From NCBI GenBank assembly GCA_947474435.1, contig CANJII010000034.1:1-34177 (forward strand): a DNA stretch of 34,177 nucleotides, given 5' to 3'. Numbering within the stretch: the first letter of the stretch is position 1; the number at the start of each line of letters is the position of its first letter. Positions 24,593 through 33,464 of the stretch are shown piece after piece. This stretch comes from Chitinophagaceae bacterium (GTDB lineage: Bacteria > Bacteroidota > Bacteroidia > Chitinophagales > UBA10324). A program made the translations under genes and the position numbers. The notes under the pieces were generated by a model. It saw only the letters and a list, made by a program, of their open reading frames with translations, was not told the DNA's origin and did not search any database.

Positions 24593-25447
24593 ATGAAAAA
24601 AGGAATTCTGAAATTTTCGCTTCTCTCGCTTTTGTTCGCCGCTGTTTTTACTTTCAATTCATGTAAGAAGGAACAAAGCGACAGTGATACTGGTGTAGCA
24701 ACTGATAATTTCAAAGCCGAAAATGAATCAGACCGGATTTGGGATGCTGTAAATTCATCGGCTTACGAAAACAGTATTTTAAAAACAGAAGACGGAAATT
24801 TTGCATTGCTTCCGTCATGTACTGAAGTCTTTCTCGATACCATTCCTGATTCAATTACCGGAGAGAAATCAATCACAATTTTATTTGACACCACCAATAA
24901 TTTAGGATGCCTGTGCAGTGGCTGGGATAACAAGTATCGCAAAGGGGAAATAAAAGCAACATGGACCGGCCCATATCGCGCAGCAGGAACTGTTATTACT
25001 ATTACCACTCACAACTACTTTGTGAACAGCGATAAGTTTGATTATGTAAAAACGGTAACCAACAACGGAACAAACGGTGCAGGTCATTTGACTTATGCAA
25101 TAAATGTGAGCATTGCAAATATTTTGTTTACTGATGGAACAACTATGAGTTGGACATCACAGCGAACCCGCGAATGGGTAGAAGGACAAGGAACTCTAAC
25201 ACCTCTCGATGATGAATATTCAATTACCGGAACTGCTGAAGGAACCAGTAGAGCCGGAATCAATTTCACTGCAAGCATTACCAATCCTTTAATAATAGCT
25301 GTTGGTTGCCCGCACATTAAGCAAGGAACAATTGAAATCACGCCTGATGGAAAACCTATTCGAACACTTGATTTCGGCACCGGTAATTGTGATAGTCAGG
25401 CAACCGTTGAAATCAATGGCGTGGTTTACAATATTGTTTTACAGTAA
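24593..25447 (+). CDS. Lipoprotein of an uncharacterised Bacteroidota family
   Basis: A 284-residue lipoprotein: signal MKKGILKFSLLSLLFAAVFT, lipobox FNSC with Cys24, then a KKEQSDSDTG linker. The body appears beta-rich, with NNLGCLCSGWDN, a basic YRKGEIKATWTGPYRAAGT segment, KTVTNNGTNGAGH, WTSQRTREWVEG and a closing LDFGTGNCDSQATVEINGV. I recognise this arrangement (charged RKG segment, TVTN, C-terminal DYGNGxCD-like end) from many unnamed Bacteroidota lipoproteins but know no function. Four cysteines after the lipid Cys could form disulphides. It probably has its own promoter at 24508, and a strong terminator follows at 25472. Confidence 0.87.
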   Translation: MKKGILKFSLLSLLFAAVFTFNSCKKEQSDSDTGVATDNFKAENESDRIWDAVNSSAYENSILKTEDGNFALLPSCTEVFLDTIPDSITGEKSITILFDTTNNLGCLCSGWDNKYRKGEIKATWTGPYRAAGTVITITTHNYFVNSDKFDYVKTVTNNGTNGAGHLTYAINVSIANILFTDGTTMSWTSQRTREWVEGQGTLTPLDDEYSITGTAEGTSRAGINFTASITNPLIIAVGCPHIKQGTIEITPDGKPIRTLDFGTGNCDSQATVEINGVVYNIVLQ

Positions 25448-25471
25448 CACCTGAAAACAAGAATGCAACTG

Positions 25472-25506
25472 GAGCTTTCCGAATTTCGGAAGGCTCTTTT
25501 TGTTTT
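25472..25506 (+). terminator. Rho-independent terminator after the lipoprotein gene
   Basis: GAGCTTTCCGA (25472-25482) pairs with TCGGAAGGCTC (25486-25496) around a 3-nt loop, an 11-bp stem with one G-U pair. TTTTTGTTTT follows at once on the + strand. On the - strand no T-run follows, so it acts mainly on the + strand gene. Confidence 0.88.
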
Positions 25507-25554
25507 AATGAAGTTGAATTAATTATCAGGATTTAAAATTATTTCTTAAAAAAA

Positions 25555-26337
25555 TCAGAACAATAAAATTCCGATTCCAACTTTAACTGTACTCAAATAA
25601 AAAGTTTGCATCCTTAATTGAATTTCATTTTCAGCAAGTTTTACTTCCGGTAATAATGTGTAATAGTTATCAGAATAATTGCCATATAAATCTATTCCTT
25701 TTAATGCACCCGGAACAAAAGCAAATTCAAGTCCGAGATCAAGAATAATTCTTTCAAATAATATTGATTGATTGCCAAACCCACCCGAAATAACAGGTGT
25801 AGTGATGTTATGGTAGGTTACATATCTTGTAAAATATTCCGTTTCGATATTATTACGGTATTCGCCTTTAATTTTAGCTTTTGTTTCAGCAGTTATTAAA
25901 CCAATAGAAAGCTGACCATAATTGCCAATAGGCGCCAGACCAGTTCCGTTATTGAAAAAGAAAAATTTATTATTCAGCTGAATGGTATAACCGGAAATAT
26001 TCAAATAATTAGATGCTTCATAATTAGAAGTGTAAAAATTATTTGAACTCAGTTCAGTATATCGCTGACCGGTTTTAAAAAACTGATACGACAAGCCAAG
26101 CGAATAACTTTTTGTTAATACATAATCAATATGAATTTCATGAAATTTATTCAAGAAGAAATCAGGCTGATGTGTAATAAAATGTGAGTCGTACATTCTT
26201 GGTTTACTGCTCACTCCGCCTAAATAAAAATTAAAATCATATCCAACAGAAAGTTTCTTTCCCATGTAACCGGGAACCTGGGCATTTGTTTTTAATGAAC
26301 AGCAAATAACCATCAACAATAAAAATATTTCCCTCAT
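25555..26337 (-). CDS. Exported protein of unknown function, probable outer-membrane beta-barrel
   Basis: A 260-residue protein with signal MREIFLLLMVICCSLKTNA. The mature part alternates aromatic and polar residues in strand-like blocks (LSVGYDFNFYLGGV, IHIDYVLTKSYSLGLSYQFF, LDLGLEFAFVPG), as in small outer-membrane barrels. It ends in QTFYLSTVKVGIGILLF; an aromatic last residue is typical of barrel proteins. No family is recognised. Its ATG overlaps the stop codon of the upstream M48 protease gene (ATGA), so the two are translationally coupled and probably work together. Confidence 0.78.
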   Translation of the reverse strand: MREIFLLLMVICCSLKTNAQVPGYMGKKLSVGYDFNFYLGGVSSKPRMYDSHFITHQPDFFLNKFHEIHIDYVLTKSYSLGLSYQFFKTGQRYTELSSNNFYTSNYEASNYLNISGYTIQLNNKFFFFNNGTGLAPIGNYGQLSIGLITAETKAKIKGEYRNNIETEYFTRYVTYHNITTPVISGGFGNQSILFERIILDLGLEFAFVPGALKGIDLYGNYSDNYYTLLPEVKLAENEIQLRMQTFYLSTVKVGIGILLF

Positions 26338-28526
26338 TTCTTTCTAGCTTTTATTTGCTGAAGAATATAGTACAGGTTGCTTTTTACTACTGAAGTATGA
26401 TCGTTCAATTTTACCGATCTGACATTCAGGTATTCAAACTTGCCTGTACTACTGTTTACAATCAATGTATAAAAATCAGTTTCATAATTGGGTAAAGCTG
26501 CTTTATAAATCAGTACAGGAATAAGTGGAAACCAGATAACTCCTAAACACAACGAAGCAAATTCATAACCGTTTCCTTTTTTTCGAGCTGAAACTATTCC
26601 CATCCAACTCACATAATCAGTTCCGAAAACTTCGGTTATGTTTTTAAGTTGGGTGCCACTCGTGTTATATAACTGCATCTCTTTAGGCTGATCAATTGCT
26701 TCATCAAACCAATCATTCAGAGTTATCATATTGTTAAAAGTTTCAACATCATTTTCTTTCAGGTGATCATTATCAATAATGTTGAGTTTCAAATCCAGTT
26801 TCCCGGCACAAAACTTAATTTGTTTGTTCAACTCATCTTCTGATTCTTCGCTTGCTAAATATTTTTGAGGATGATCTTTTGTATAATCAAGTTTAACATA
26901 AAAAGGATTGGCAACAATCATGTGGTTGATAGCCAACCCTCCCTTTTGTTTTTTCTTTTTTGAAACTATAACTTCTTCCTCCAAATCCATTTGTTTGTTG
27001 AAAGCTGAAACAAAAACTGTTTCTTTTAATAACTCTTCAAAAGCGAACCGGTAATACTTATCGTCCTGTGGTTTTCCTGTTTCAGATTTTGATTGTTTAA
27101 TCATCGAATACTTATCAGTTGATGTATTAATTAAAGTATCCGTGTCAGTTTTTAATTCTTTTGCAACAGTAAAAGCAAAATCAGCAGGAGAAAATTTTAA
27201 TTTATCATCCATTAATTTCAACAGATCGGTTGCAATCTTATTTAAATCAGAATTGGCTGGAAATTTTATATGTGCATCCCAGGCAATTTTTGTTGCCAGA
27301 ATTCCTAAATCTTCGTCAGGAATTTTATTGAAGAAATAATAAATCTGTTGAATACTCCCCTGGGCATCTTTATCAGCATGATGAACATCGTAAAAACTAC
27401 CGTTCACTTTATAATGAGCTAAAAAATAAATAGCAGTAGCTCTTGATTGATATAGAAATTCACTTTCCGGAAAATCTTTAAGCAAAAGAAAAGTTGAATA
27501 AAACGCATCTTCATAATTGTGTTCGCGCAATTGCAGGCTCACCACTTCAAACCTGGCAACATTTCTTATTTGATTAAACACTTCTTCACCAACTATGTAT
27601 TTTTCTTTTCCATTCGAACTTTTGTTGCCCAGCACATTTGCCATTTCTGACCGTCGGGTGTAAATATTCGGGTGGGTGCTTTTTTCATCATCATCGTTTT
27701 CTTTTGCATCAATGGCATTCAGTTTATTACTGAAAAATTTATCGGGAATTTTATAATCGCCTTCATTAAAATAATCGCGAGGTAACGAATCAATTTCAAA
27801 TGGCAGGTAAGAATATAATAAAACATCAAACACACCATTTACTTCATTCACGGAATAGGGAGTAGTTAAAAAAAGTTCAAGGCCTTTCATGTCAGCTTCT
27901 GATTCAAGTTCACGGCTGAAATGATAATGACTGAGTTCAGCTTCAGAAAAATTGATGTTTTTAAATTCTCCTTTTCCTCTGACAATCTCATCATCTTTTT
28001 TGTACTTACTTAAGGCATGTTTTAAGGTGAAGTGTTGAATTTCATGGCAAAGAATAAAAGCCAATTGTGCTTCATTTGAAAGTTGTGCCAGTAATCCTGC
28101 CGACACAATTATTATTCCATCGGGTGTAGTGAATGCATTTACTTCATCAGTGCGTAAATAATATATCTGCATTGAATCTCGCAAGGATTGATTTTCTATT
28201 AAAACCTCATCTAATACATTATTAAGGTAACCGGAAATGGGATCGCCGAATAAAACCCTTCCGCTTTTTAACAGATGGGTGATATCAATACTGTTTTCTA
28301 AATAAAATTTACTCTTCAGTTTTTGATAATATTTATTATCGCTTCCATTGATCTGTTGTTTTTCCAATTCAAATTTTTCGGCAGAAGCCAATTGAAAGTC
28401 AATTGGTATTTCACCGGAAGCCTGTAATGTTTGGTAATGGTTAAAGTCAATTATTTGCTGGGCAGAGCAGTAAGAAATAAAAACTGAATTTAAAATTATA
28501 AAAACAACAATCAGTCTTTTTTTCAT
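26334..28526 (-). CDS. M48-family zinc metalloprotease, secreted or envelope-attached
   Basis: A 730-residue protein with an N-terminal signal (MKKRLIVVFIILNSVFISYC, then SAQQ). The zinc site is HEIQH (His161, Glu162, His165) in LAFILCHEIQHFTLKHAL, with the third ligand Glu208 in RELESEADMKGLE, the arrangement of M48 enzymes such as BepA and LoiP. A region of about 200 residues after the protease domain looks helical and may hold TPR-like repeats. Near the C terminus is a hydrophobic stretch (CLGVIWFPLIPVLIYKAAL) that could be a membrane segment. It is much longer than a bare M48 domain. As in BepA, a role in envelope protein quality control is plausible but inferred. It is divergent from the sigma-54 activator gene. 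Confidence 0.9.
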   Translation of the reverse strand: MKKRLIVVFIILNSVFISYCSAQQIIDFNHYQTLQASGEIPIDFQLASAEKFELEKQQINGSDNKYYQKLKSKFYLENSIDITHLLKSGRVLFGDPISGYLNNVLDEVLIENQSLRDSMQIYYLRTDEVNAFTTPDGIIIVSAGLLAQLSNEAQLAFILCHEIQHFTLKHALSKYKKDDEIVRGKGEFKNINFSEAELSHYHFSRELESEADMKGLELFLTTPYSVNEVNGVFDVLLYSYLPFEIDSLPRDYFNEGDYKIPDKFFSNKLNAIDAKENDDDEKSTHPNIYTRRSEMANVLGNKSSNGKEKYIVGEEVFNQIRNVARFEVVSLQLREHNYEDAFYSTFLLLKDFPESEFLYQSRATAIYFLAHYKVNGSFYDVHHADKDAQGSIQQIYYFFNKIPDEDLGILATKIAWDAHIKFPANSDLNKIATDLLKLMDDKLKFSPADFAFTVAKELKTDTDTLINTSTDKYSMIKQSKSETGKPQDDKYYRFAFEELLKETVFVSAFNKQMDLEEEVIVSKKKKQKGGLAINHMIVANPFYVKLDYTKDHPQKYLASEESEDELNKQIKFCAGKLDLKLNIIDNDHLKENDVETFNNMITLNDWFDEAIDQPKEMQLYNTSGTQLKNITEVFGTDYVSWMGIVSARKKGNGYEFASLCLGVIWFPLIPVLIYKAALPNYETDFYTLIVNSSTGKFEYLNVRSVKLNDHTSVVKSNLYYILQQIKARKK

Positions 28527-28688
28527 GATTTTTAAATGGCTTGCAATATATTAATTGTGTTAAGTATTTCATATGCATTAAATTAAGGGAAATAAATAAA
28601 ACAGCCGTTTTAAAATAGTTATAGACTAACGGTGTAACAAAACAACAATTTCAACGAAAAAGCGATAGAATAAAAAAACACCCATTCA

Positions 28689-29945
28689 ATGATTAATCTC
28701 TTTTCTTCAGGAAATAACAATCCTGCGCCTAAAACAGAAACTCCTGTACCATCATTAATTCCTGAAAGTAACATCACAAAAATATTTGTGGTAGAGGATA
28801 ATGATTTGTATTCGCAACTGATACAAAACGAATTAGCTGCAACCGACAATTATGAAATAACCATTTATCCAACAGCTGAAGAATTATTAAAAGACCTTTA
28901 TAAAAATCCAAACATTGTCACCATTGATTACAACCTTCCTGATAGAAACGGAATTGAGGTGATGAAAGAAATTCAGCACTACAATAAAGACATTGAGTGT
29001 GTGATTCTTTCAGGCCAGGATAAAGTTGAGGTAGTTGTTGAGTGCTATAAAGCAGGAGCAGCATCTTATATTATCAAGAACAACAATGCTTTTGTTGAAT
29101 TGGGAGAAGCTGTACATAAAGTAGCAGATAAAATCAAACAGAAAAATCAGGTATCAAAACTTCAGGAGCAGATAATTGATCGCCATCGTTACGATAAAAT
29201 TATTGGCGAAAGTGCAGCAATTCTACGGGTGCTTCGTTTGATTCAAAAAGTAGAGAAGACAAGTATGCTCGCATTAATTACCGGTGAAAGTGGAACCGGT
29301 AAAGAAGTTGTGGCAGGTGCCATACACTTTAACAGCAACCGCGCACGCAAACCTTATGTGCCGGTGAACATGGCCGCCATTCCGGCTGATTTAATGGAAA
29401 GCGAATTATTCGGTCACGAGAAAGGCGCATTTACAGGAGCTGACAGCAAACGAATCGGAAAATTTGAAGAAGCAAATGAAGGCACTATTTTTTTAGATGA
29501 AATTGGCGAGATGGATATGAACTTGCAAACAAAATTGCTCCGTGTATTACAGGAAAATAAAATCACACGATTGGGTTCGAATAAAGAAACACAACTGAAT
29601 GTTCGCATCATTGCAGCAACAAATAAAAACTTATCGCAACGGGTTAGAGAAGGAAAAATGCGTGAAGATTTATACTATCGTTTACAAGGATTTTTAATTC
29701 ACCTTCCGCCACTTCGCGAAAGAGGTGATGATATATTATTGCTTTCAAAATTTTTCCTCAAAGGATTTTGTGAGCGAAACGGAATGCCACAGAAAACATT
29801 TTCAGCTGATGCATTTAAAGCAATTCAAAAGCATCCATGGCCGGGCAATGTGCGCGAAATGAAAGCATTGGTGGAGCGAGCTGCAATTATCAGTGATACA
29901 AATGTGATTGATACTGAAGATATGATTTTCTCTCAGGAGATATAA
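28689..29945 (+). CDS. Sigma-54-dependent response regulator without a DNA-binding domain
   Basis: A 418-residue two-component regulator. The receiver domain (about 31-150) has the acidic pocket E36-D37, phosphoacceptor Asp80 in TIDYNLPDRNG, Ser108 and Lys130. The AAA+ domain (about 170-400) has Walker A GESGTGKE (199-206), an intact GAFTGA (246-251) for sigma-54 contact, Walker B FLDEIGE (D270, E271), EDLYYRL and WPGNVRE. The protein ends about 28 residues after WPGNVRE (TEDMIFSQEI), so the usual Fis-type helix-turn-helix is missing. The stop codon is clean and no HTH frame follows. An enhancer-independent mode like that proposed for HTH-less activators, or a partner DNA-binding protein, is inferred. 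No histidine kinase is nearby. Confidence 0.94.
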   Translation: MINLFSSGNNNPAPKTETPVPSLIPESNITKIFVVEDNDLYSQLIQNELAATDNYEITIYPTAEELLKDLYKNPNIVTIDYNLPDRNGIEVMKEIQHYNKDIECVILSGQDKVEVVVECYKAGAASYIIKNNNAFVELGEAVHKVADKIKQKNQVSKLQEQIIDRHRYDKIIGESAAILRVLRLIQKVEKTSMLALITGESGTGKEVVAGAIHFNSNRARKPYVPVNMAAIPADLMESELFGHEKGAFTGADSKRIGKFEEANEGTIFLDEIGEMDMNLQTKLLRVLQENKITRLGSNKETQLNVRIIAATNKNLSQRVREGKMREDLYYRLQGFLIHLPPLRERGDDILLLSKFFLKGFCERNGMPQKTFSADAFKAIQKHPWPGNVREMKALVERAAIISDTNVIDTEDMIFSQEI

Positions 29946-29983
29946 TTGCTGAGCGAAATATTAATAGTTAAAAATTAAAAGTG

Positions 29984-30020
29984 AAAACCGTTTCGATTTT
30001 ATCGGAGCGGTTTTTATATT
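29984..30020. terminator. Bidirectional terminator between convergent genes
   Basis: AAAACCG (29984-29990) pairs with CGGTTTT (30008-30014), and the inner arms TTTCGAT and ATCGGAG extend the stem to about 14 bp with two G-U pairs and a three-T loop. T-rich sequence follows on both strands (TTATATTTT on +; TTTTCACTTTTAATTTTT on -). It separates the + strand sigma-54 activator from the - strand aminotransferase. Confidence 0.85.
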
Positions 30021-31127
30021 TTAGAAAAATTCTCCAATACAATTCACAATACTGTCCAGTTGCTCCTTTTTCATTCCCGGATATATGGGCAAACTCAAAC
30101 AAGTCTCAGCAATATTTTCAGCGAGTGGAAAATCCCCTTTCTTGTAGCCGAGTTCGCGATAAGCTTCCTGTAAATGGGGTGGAACAGGATAGTGAATCAA
30201 TGAACCAATTGCATTCTTTTTTAAATGTTCGGCAAGTGCATCTCGCATTTCTGTTCTGATAACATAAAGGTGATAATTACTTGTTGCTCCTTCGGCCAAT
30301 TGTGGAATTGAAATATTTTTTATGGATGATAATCCTTCGTTGTACCCTTCAGCAATTGTGTTTCTTTCAGCATTCCATTGAGCGAGGTAATTAATTTTTA
30401 CCGAAAGAAAAGCTGCCTGTAATTCATCTAATCTTGAATTAACACCTTTTATTTCGTTGAAATATTTTTTCTGCGAACCATAGTTGCGTAATACTTTTAC
30501 TTTATCAGAAAGCGAATCATCGTTTGTTGTAACAGCGCCTGCATCGCCATAAGCACCTAAATTTTTTCCAGGGTAAAAACTTGTTGCATTAATGTGCCCG
30601 AAACTGCCGGTCAGTTTTCCATTGTAAGATGAGCCTTGCGCCTGAGCATTATCTTCCAGCACATACAAATTATTTTCTTCTGCAATTTTCAGGATGGCAT
30701 CCATTTCACAAGCTTGACCATACAAATGAACCGGCATTATAACTTTTGTTTTTTTTGTAATGGCCGATTTAATTTTTTCAGGTGAAATGTTGTAAGTGTT
30801 TTGGTTCGGCTCAACCGGAACAGGGGTTGCTCCAACATATGAAATGGCTAACCATGAGGCTATGTAAGTGTTCGAAGGAACAATTACTTCATCGCCTGCT
30901 TTTACATCCAGTGCTTTCAAACATAAAATCAAAGCATCTAATCCATTGGCTACACCCACACAATGTTTCACTTCGTTTGCATCGGCGTAAATTTTTTCGA
31001 ACTGCTTTACCCGGTCACCTAAAATGTACCACTGACTGTCAAATACATTTTCAAATTGCTTTAGCATGGATGCCCGTACCTGAGCATTCATGTAAGTGAA
31101 ATCAAGAAATTTTATTTCGTCGTTCAT
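30021..31127 (-). CDS. DegT-family sugar aminotransferase, FdtB/QdtB-like
   Basis: A PLP aminotransferase of 368 residues. It has [52 protein letters not shown], Lys188 in [16 protein letters not shown], and [12 protein letters not shown]. FdtB and QdtB aminate C3 of dTDP-3-keto-6-deoxyhexoses. The operon also has FdtA-type ketoisomerases and an FdtC-type acyltransferase, which supports this role over other DegT activities. Whether the product is the Fuc3N (galacto) or Qui3N (gluco) isomer cannot be told from sequence alone. It is the last gene of the - strand operon, 6 bp after the GT2 gene, and is followed by a terminator. Confidence 0.9.
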   Translation of the reverse strand: MNDEIKFLDFTYMNAQVRASMLKQFENVFDSQWYILGDRVKQFEKIYADANEVKHCVGVANGLDALILCLKALDVKAGDEVIVPSNTYIASWLAISYVGATPVPVEPNQNTYNISPEKIKSAITKKTKVIMPVHLYGQACEMDAILKIAEENNLYVLEDNAQAQGSSYNGKLTGSFGHINATSFYPGKNLGAYGDAGAVTTNDDSLSDKVKVLRNYGSQKKYFNEIKGVNSRLDELQAAFLSVKINYLAQWNAERNTIAEGYNEGLSSIKNISIPQLAEGATSNYHLYVIRTEMRDALAEHLKKNAIGSLIHYPVPPHLQEAYRELGYKKGDFPLAENIAETCLSLPIYPGMKKEQLDSIVNCIGEFF

Positions 31128-31133
31128 ACTTTT

Positions 31134-32060
31134 TTACCAAATTTTATCAACCACATAGTTTGGTCTTTTTCGTGAAGCATCTAATGCGCGCCAAACATAT
31201 TCACCAATAACTCCAAGGGCAATCATTTGAAATGCTGAAACAAATAAGATCACAACCATCATGGTGGTCCAACCGGTTAATTGAATATTTCCAAAAAATT
31301 TTTCGAATAGAATAAACCCTCCGTAAATGAATGCAATAGCACCAAGCAATAATCCGATGGTTGAAATCATGCGAATCGGGAAAAATGAAAATGCCACAAA
31401 CGAATCAATAAATAATTTCAATTTCTTTTTTAAAGTCCAGCGCGATTTTCCAATCTCTCTTTTTTTTCTGGTGTAGGGAATGCTGACAAAATCATAGTTG
31501 AGCCACGACAATAAATAAATGGTATTGGTATTTTTTTCATCCATCGCCACCACTTCGTCGCGCATTTGTTTATCAAACAAACAAAAATCAAAACCGCCTT
31601 TTGGAATATTCGGCAGCGCAAATTTTTTAATCAAGTAGTGATAAGTGTTCGAAAAAATATTGTGCATCCAATGGTCTTCGCGGTCGTTGCGATTGGCAAT
31701 CACGAATTTTATTCCTTTCGACCAGTAGTCAAACATTTTTGGAACCAACTCTGGCGGGTCTTGTAAATCAGCAGTGAGAATCACATTGCAATCGCCGGTT
31801 GCGAATTTCATTCCGGCAAGAATTGCATTGTATGAACCAACATTGCCTGCGAGTTTTATGATTTTGAATTTATCAGGATGTTGCTCTTTAAATTTTAAAA
31901 GTTCCTGCACCGTATTGTCTTTCGAACCATCATCCACCAGCACATATTCGAATTGCGTTCCTGCAGGAAAATTTTTTTCATTTTTCAGAAATGTTTTAAC
32001 AGTTACCGGAATATTTTTTTCGTTGAAGTAGCAGGGTGTGATAATGGAAATTTTAGCCAT
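31134..32060 (-). CDS. GT2-family glycosyltransferase with two C-terminal membrane segments
   Basis: A 308-residue inner-membrane glycosyltransferase of the DPM1/GtrB/ArnC type, which usually moves a sugar from a nucleotide donor to undecaprenyl phosphate. It shows ISIITPCYFNE, VLVDDGSKDNT (D43, D44), the metal-binding DLQD (98-101) and, after the catalytic domain, membrane segments at about 230-258 and 265-288, ending in VIGEYVWRALDASRKRPNYV. It could transfer the aminodeoxyhexose made by the operon, or another sugar (inference). It sits between the FdtC-like and FdtB-like genes. ATG start. Confidence 0.92.
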   Translation of the reverse strand: MAKISIITPCYFNEKNIPVTVKTFLKNEKNFPAGTQFEYVLVDDGSKDNTVQELLKFKEQHPDKFKIIKLAGNVGSYNAILAGMKFATGDCNVILTADLQDPPELVPKMFDYWSKGIKFVIANRNDREDHWMHNIFSNTYHYLIKKFALPNIPKGGFDFCLFDKQMRDEVVAMDEKNTNTIYLLSWLNYDFVSIPYTRKKREIGKSRWTLKKKLKLFIDSFVAFSFFPIRMISTIGLLLGAIAFIYGGFILFEKFFGNIQLTGWTTMMVVILFVSAFQMIALGVIGEYVWRALDASRKRPNYVVDKIW

Positions 32061-32078
32061 AGTGATTGCTTAAATGTA

Positions 32079-32633
32079 TTATTGCTTTTTTACAATTCGG
32101 TTGTTTTCAAAAAAATATTCATCGCCGGTTTTTGTATCCATCATATTCATGTCAAGAATTAATCCGTCGTTGGTGACAAATCCTTTATGCTTCGCCGGGT
32201 TTCCGTACCAGATGGTATTCGAAGGAATATTTTTTGTGACCACACTTCCTGCACCAATCATGGCGAATTCTCTAATGGTAATATTTCCCATGATGGTGGC
32301 ATTTGCACCAATCGAAGCACCTCTGCAAATGAAAGCGCCGACATGTTTGCCAGGATATTTTTGCGAGCGCGGATATGGATTGTTTACAAAAGTTGCGTTC
32401 GGGCCAATGAACACATCGTCTTCCACCCGAATTCCATCCCACAAATACACACCACTTTTTAGTGTCACATTGTTTCCGATTATCACATCACCTTCAATAA
32501 AAGTATGACTGTTGATGTTGCAGTTTTCGCCCACTTCTGCATTTTTAAGTATTACAGCAAATTGCCACACCCGTGTATCTTTTCCAATCTTATCTGATTG
32601 CACATCGGCTAATGGATGTTTGAACCAATTCAT
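32079..32633 (-). CDS. Left-handed beta-helix acyltransferase, FdtC/WbbJ-like
   Basis: A 184-residue hexapeptide-repeat transferase. The repeats are evident: VGENCNINSHTFIEGDVIIG, NNVTLKSGVYLWDGI, VEDDVFIGPNATFVN, GASIGANATIMGNITIREF and AMIGAGSVVTKNIPSNT, followed by a short C-terminal extension after GNPAKHKGF. FdtC and QdtC acetylate the 3-amino group of dTDP-Fuc3N or Qui3N, the expected last step after the FdtB-like enzyme. It overlaps the upstream ketoisomerase gene by 4 bp (ATGA), so the two are coupled. Acetyl-CoA as donor is assumed from the family. Confidence 0.88.
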   Translation of the reverse strand: MNWFKHPLADVQSDKIGKDTRVWQFAVILKNAEVGENCNINSHTFIEGDVIIGNNVTLKSGVYLWDGIRVEDDVFIGPNATFVNNPYPRSQKYPGKHVGAFICRGASIGANATIMGNITIREFAMIGAGSVVTKNIPSNTIWYGNPAKHKGFVTNDGLILDMNMMDTKTGDEYFFENNRIVKKQ

Positions 32634-33040
32634 GAGTTTATTAATTGCTGGTATTGATTATAATCGCGAATGTAATCGGTTGCCTGGTATGTATCTGATG
32701 CAAGCACAAGGCAAATGGCTCCCGATGAAAAATTTAATTCACATGCCCATATCATTGGTGGAATATGCAGGCCGTAATAGGGGCGGTTTAACTGCACCAC
32801 TCTTTTATTCTCTCCATCATCAAGCATTATTTCAAAACTTCCGCTCGCAGCTATTAAAAACTGATGACATTGTTTATGGGCATGAGCACCACGCGATTCG
32901 CCTGCCGGAATATCATAGAGATAAAATACTCTTTTTATATCGAAAGGAACATTTAACCCGGATTGAATGGGAGTAATGTTACCGGCTCTGTTGGCAATTC
33001 TTGGCAACTCAATAACCGCACAATCATTGATACTGATCAT
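32630..33040 (-). CDS. FdtA/QdtA-type sugar 3,4-ketoisomerase (WxcM-like), canonical copy
   Basis: A 136-residue cupin-fold enzyme that moves the keto group of dTDP-4-keto-6-deoxyglucose from C4 to C3. It carries VFYLYDIPAGESRGAHAHKQ, with the paired histidines His53 and His55 (HxH) characteristic of FdtA and QdtA, then LIAASGSFEIMLDDG and LNRPYYGLHIPPMIW. The length fits the family. It overlaps both neighbours by 4 bp: the paralog at 33037-33444 and the acyltransferase gene. It is the more likely active isomerase of the two paralogs. Confidence 0.9.
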   Translation of the reverse strand: MISINDCAVIELPRIANRAGNITPIQSGLNVPFDIKRVFYLYDIPAGESRGAHAHKQCHQFLIAASGSFEIMLDDGENKRVVQLNRPYYGLHIPPMIWACELNFSSGAICLVLASDTYQATDYIRDYNQYQQLINS

Positions 33041-33444
33041 TGCTTTTTGTTTTTAACATTTAAATACAAATCATAATCGCGTATGTAATCATTTGCATCA
33101 TATGCTTTATCTGACAGAACCAAGGCAAGTGAATTGGTTGAAAAATTTTCAAGTGAACGCCAGATCATTTTTGGAATATAAACGCCACGGTAAGAACGAT
33201 TCAATGGAATTATTTTTTTTGAAACGCCATCATCAAGCACCACATCAAAACTTCCAGATAACGCAACGATGAATTCCTGCATTTCATAAAACGCATGACC
33301 TCCTCTCATTTCGCCACCCGGCACATCATAAATCCAGTAGGTTCTTTCAATCTTAAATGGAATTTGATTGAATTCCTCAATGAACGATAAATTTCCACGG
33401 GGATCAATTATTTTAGGTAGTTCTATCAATTGCGATTCATTCAT
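33037..33444 (-). CDS. FdtA-like ketoisomerase paralog with altered active-site motif
   Basis: A 135-residue paralog of the next gene, with the same fold landmarks: YWIYDVPGGEMRGGHAFYEM, IVALSGSFDVVLDDG and LNRSYRGVYIPKMIW. The motif corresponding to HxH reads HAF (His50, Phe52), so the second histidine is lost. It may have different stereochemistry or substrate, be a non-catalytic partner, or have reduced activity. It is the first gene after the 178-bp gap, with a promoter-like box at 33465-33472, and overlaps the canonical copy by 4 bp. ATG start. Confidence 0.87.
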   Translation of the reverse strand: MNESQLIELPKIIDPRGNLSFIEEFNQIPFKIERTYWIYDVPGGEMRGGHAFYEMQEFIVALSGSFDVVLDDGVSKKIIPLNRSYRGVYIPKMIWRSLENFSTNSLALVLSDKAYDANDYIRDYDLYLNVKNKKQ

Positions 33445-33464
33445 TTCTGTCAGGCAGGTTTGTG

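Noticed and set aside
32074-32976. Two + strand open frames (144 and 154 codons) across the fdtC/fdtA region
   Set aside because: Both lie opposite clearly conserved - strand genes with family motifs; the + strand translations show no recognisable domain.
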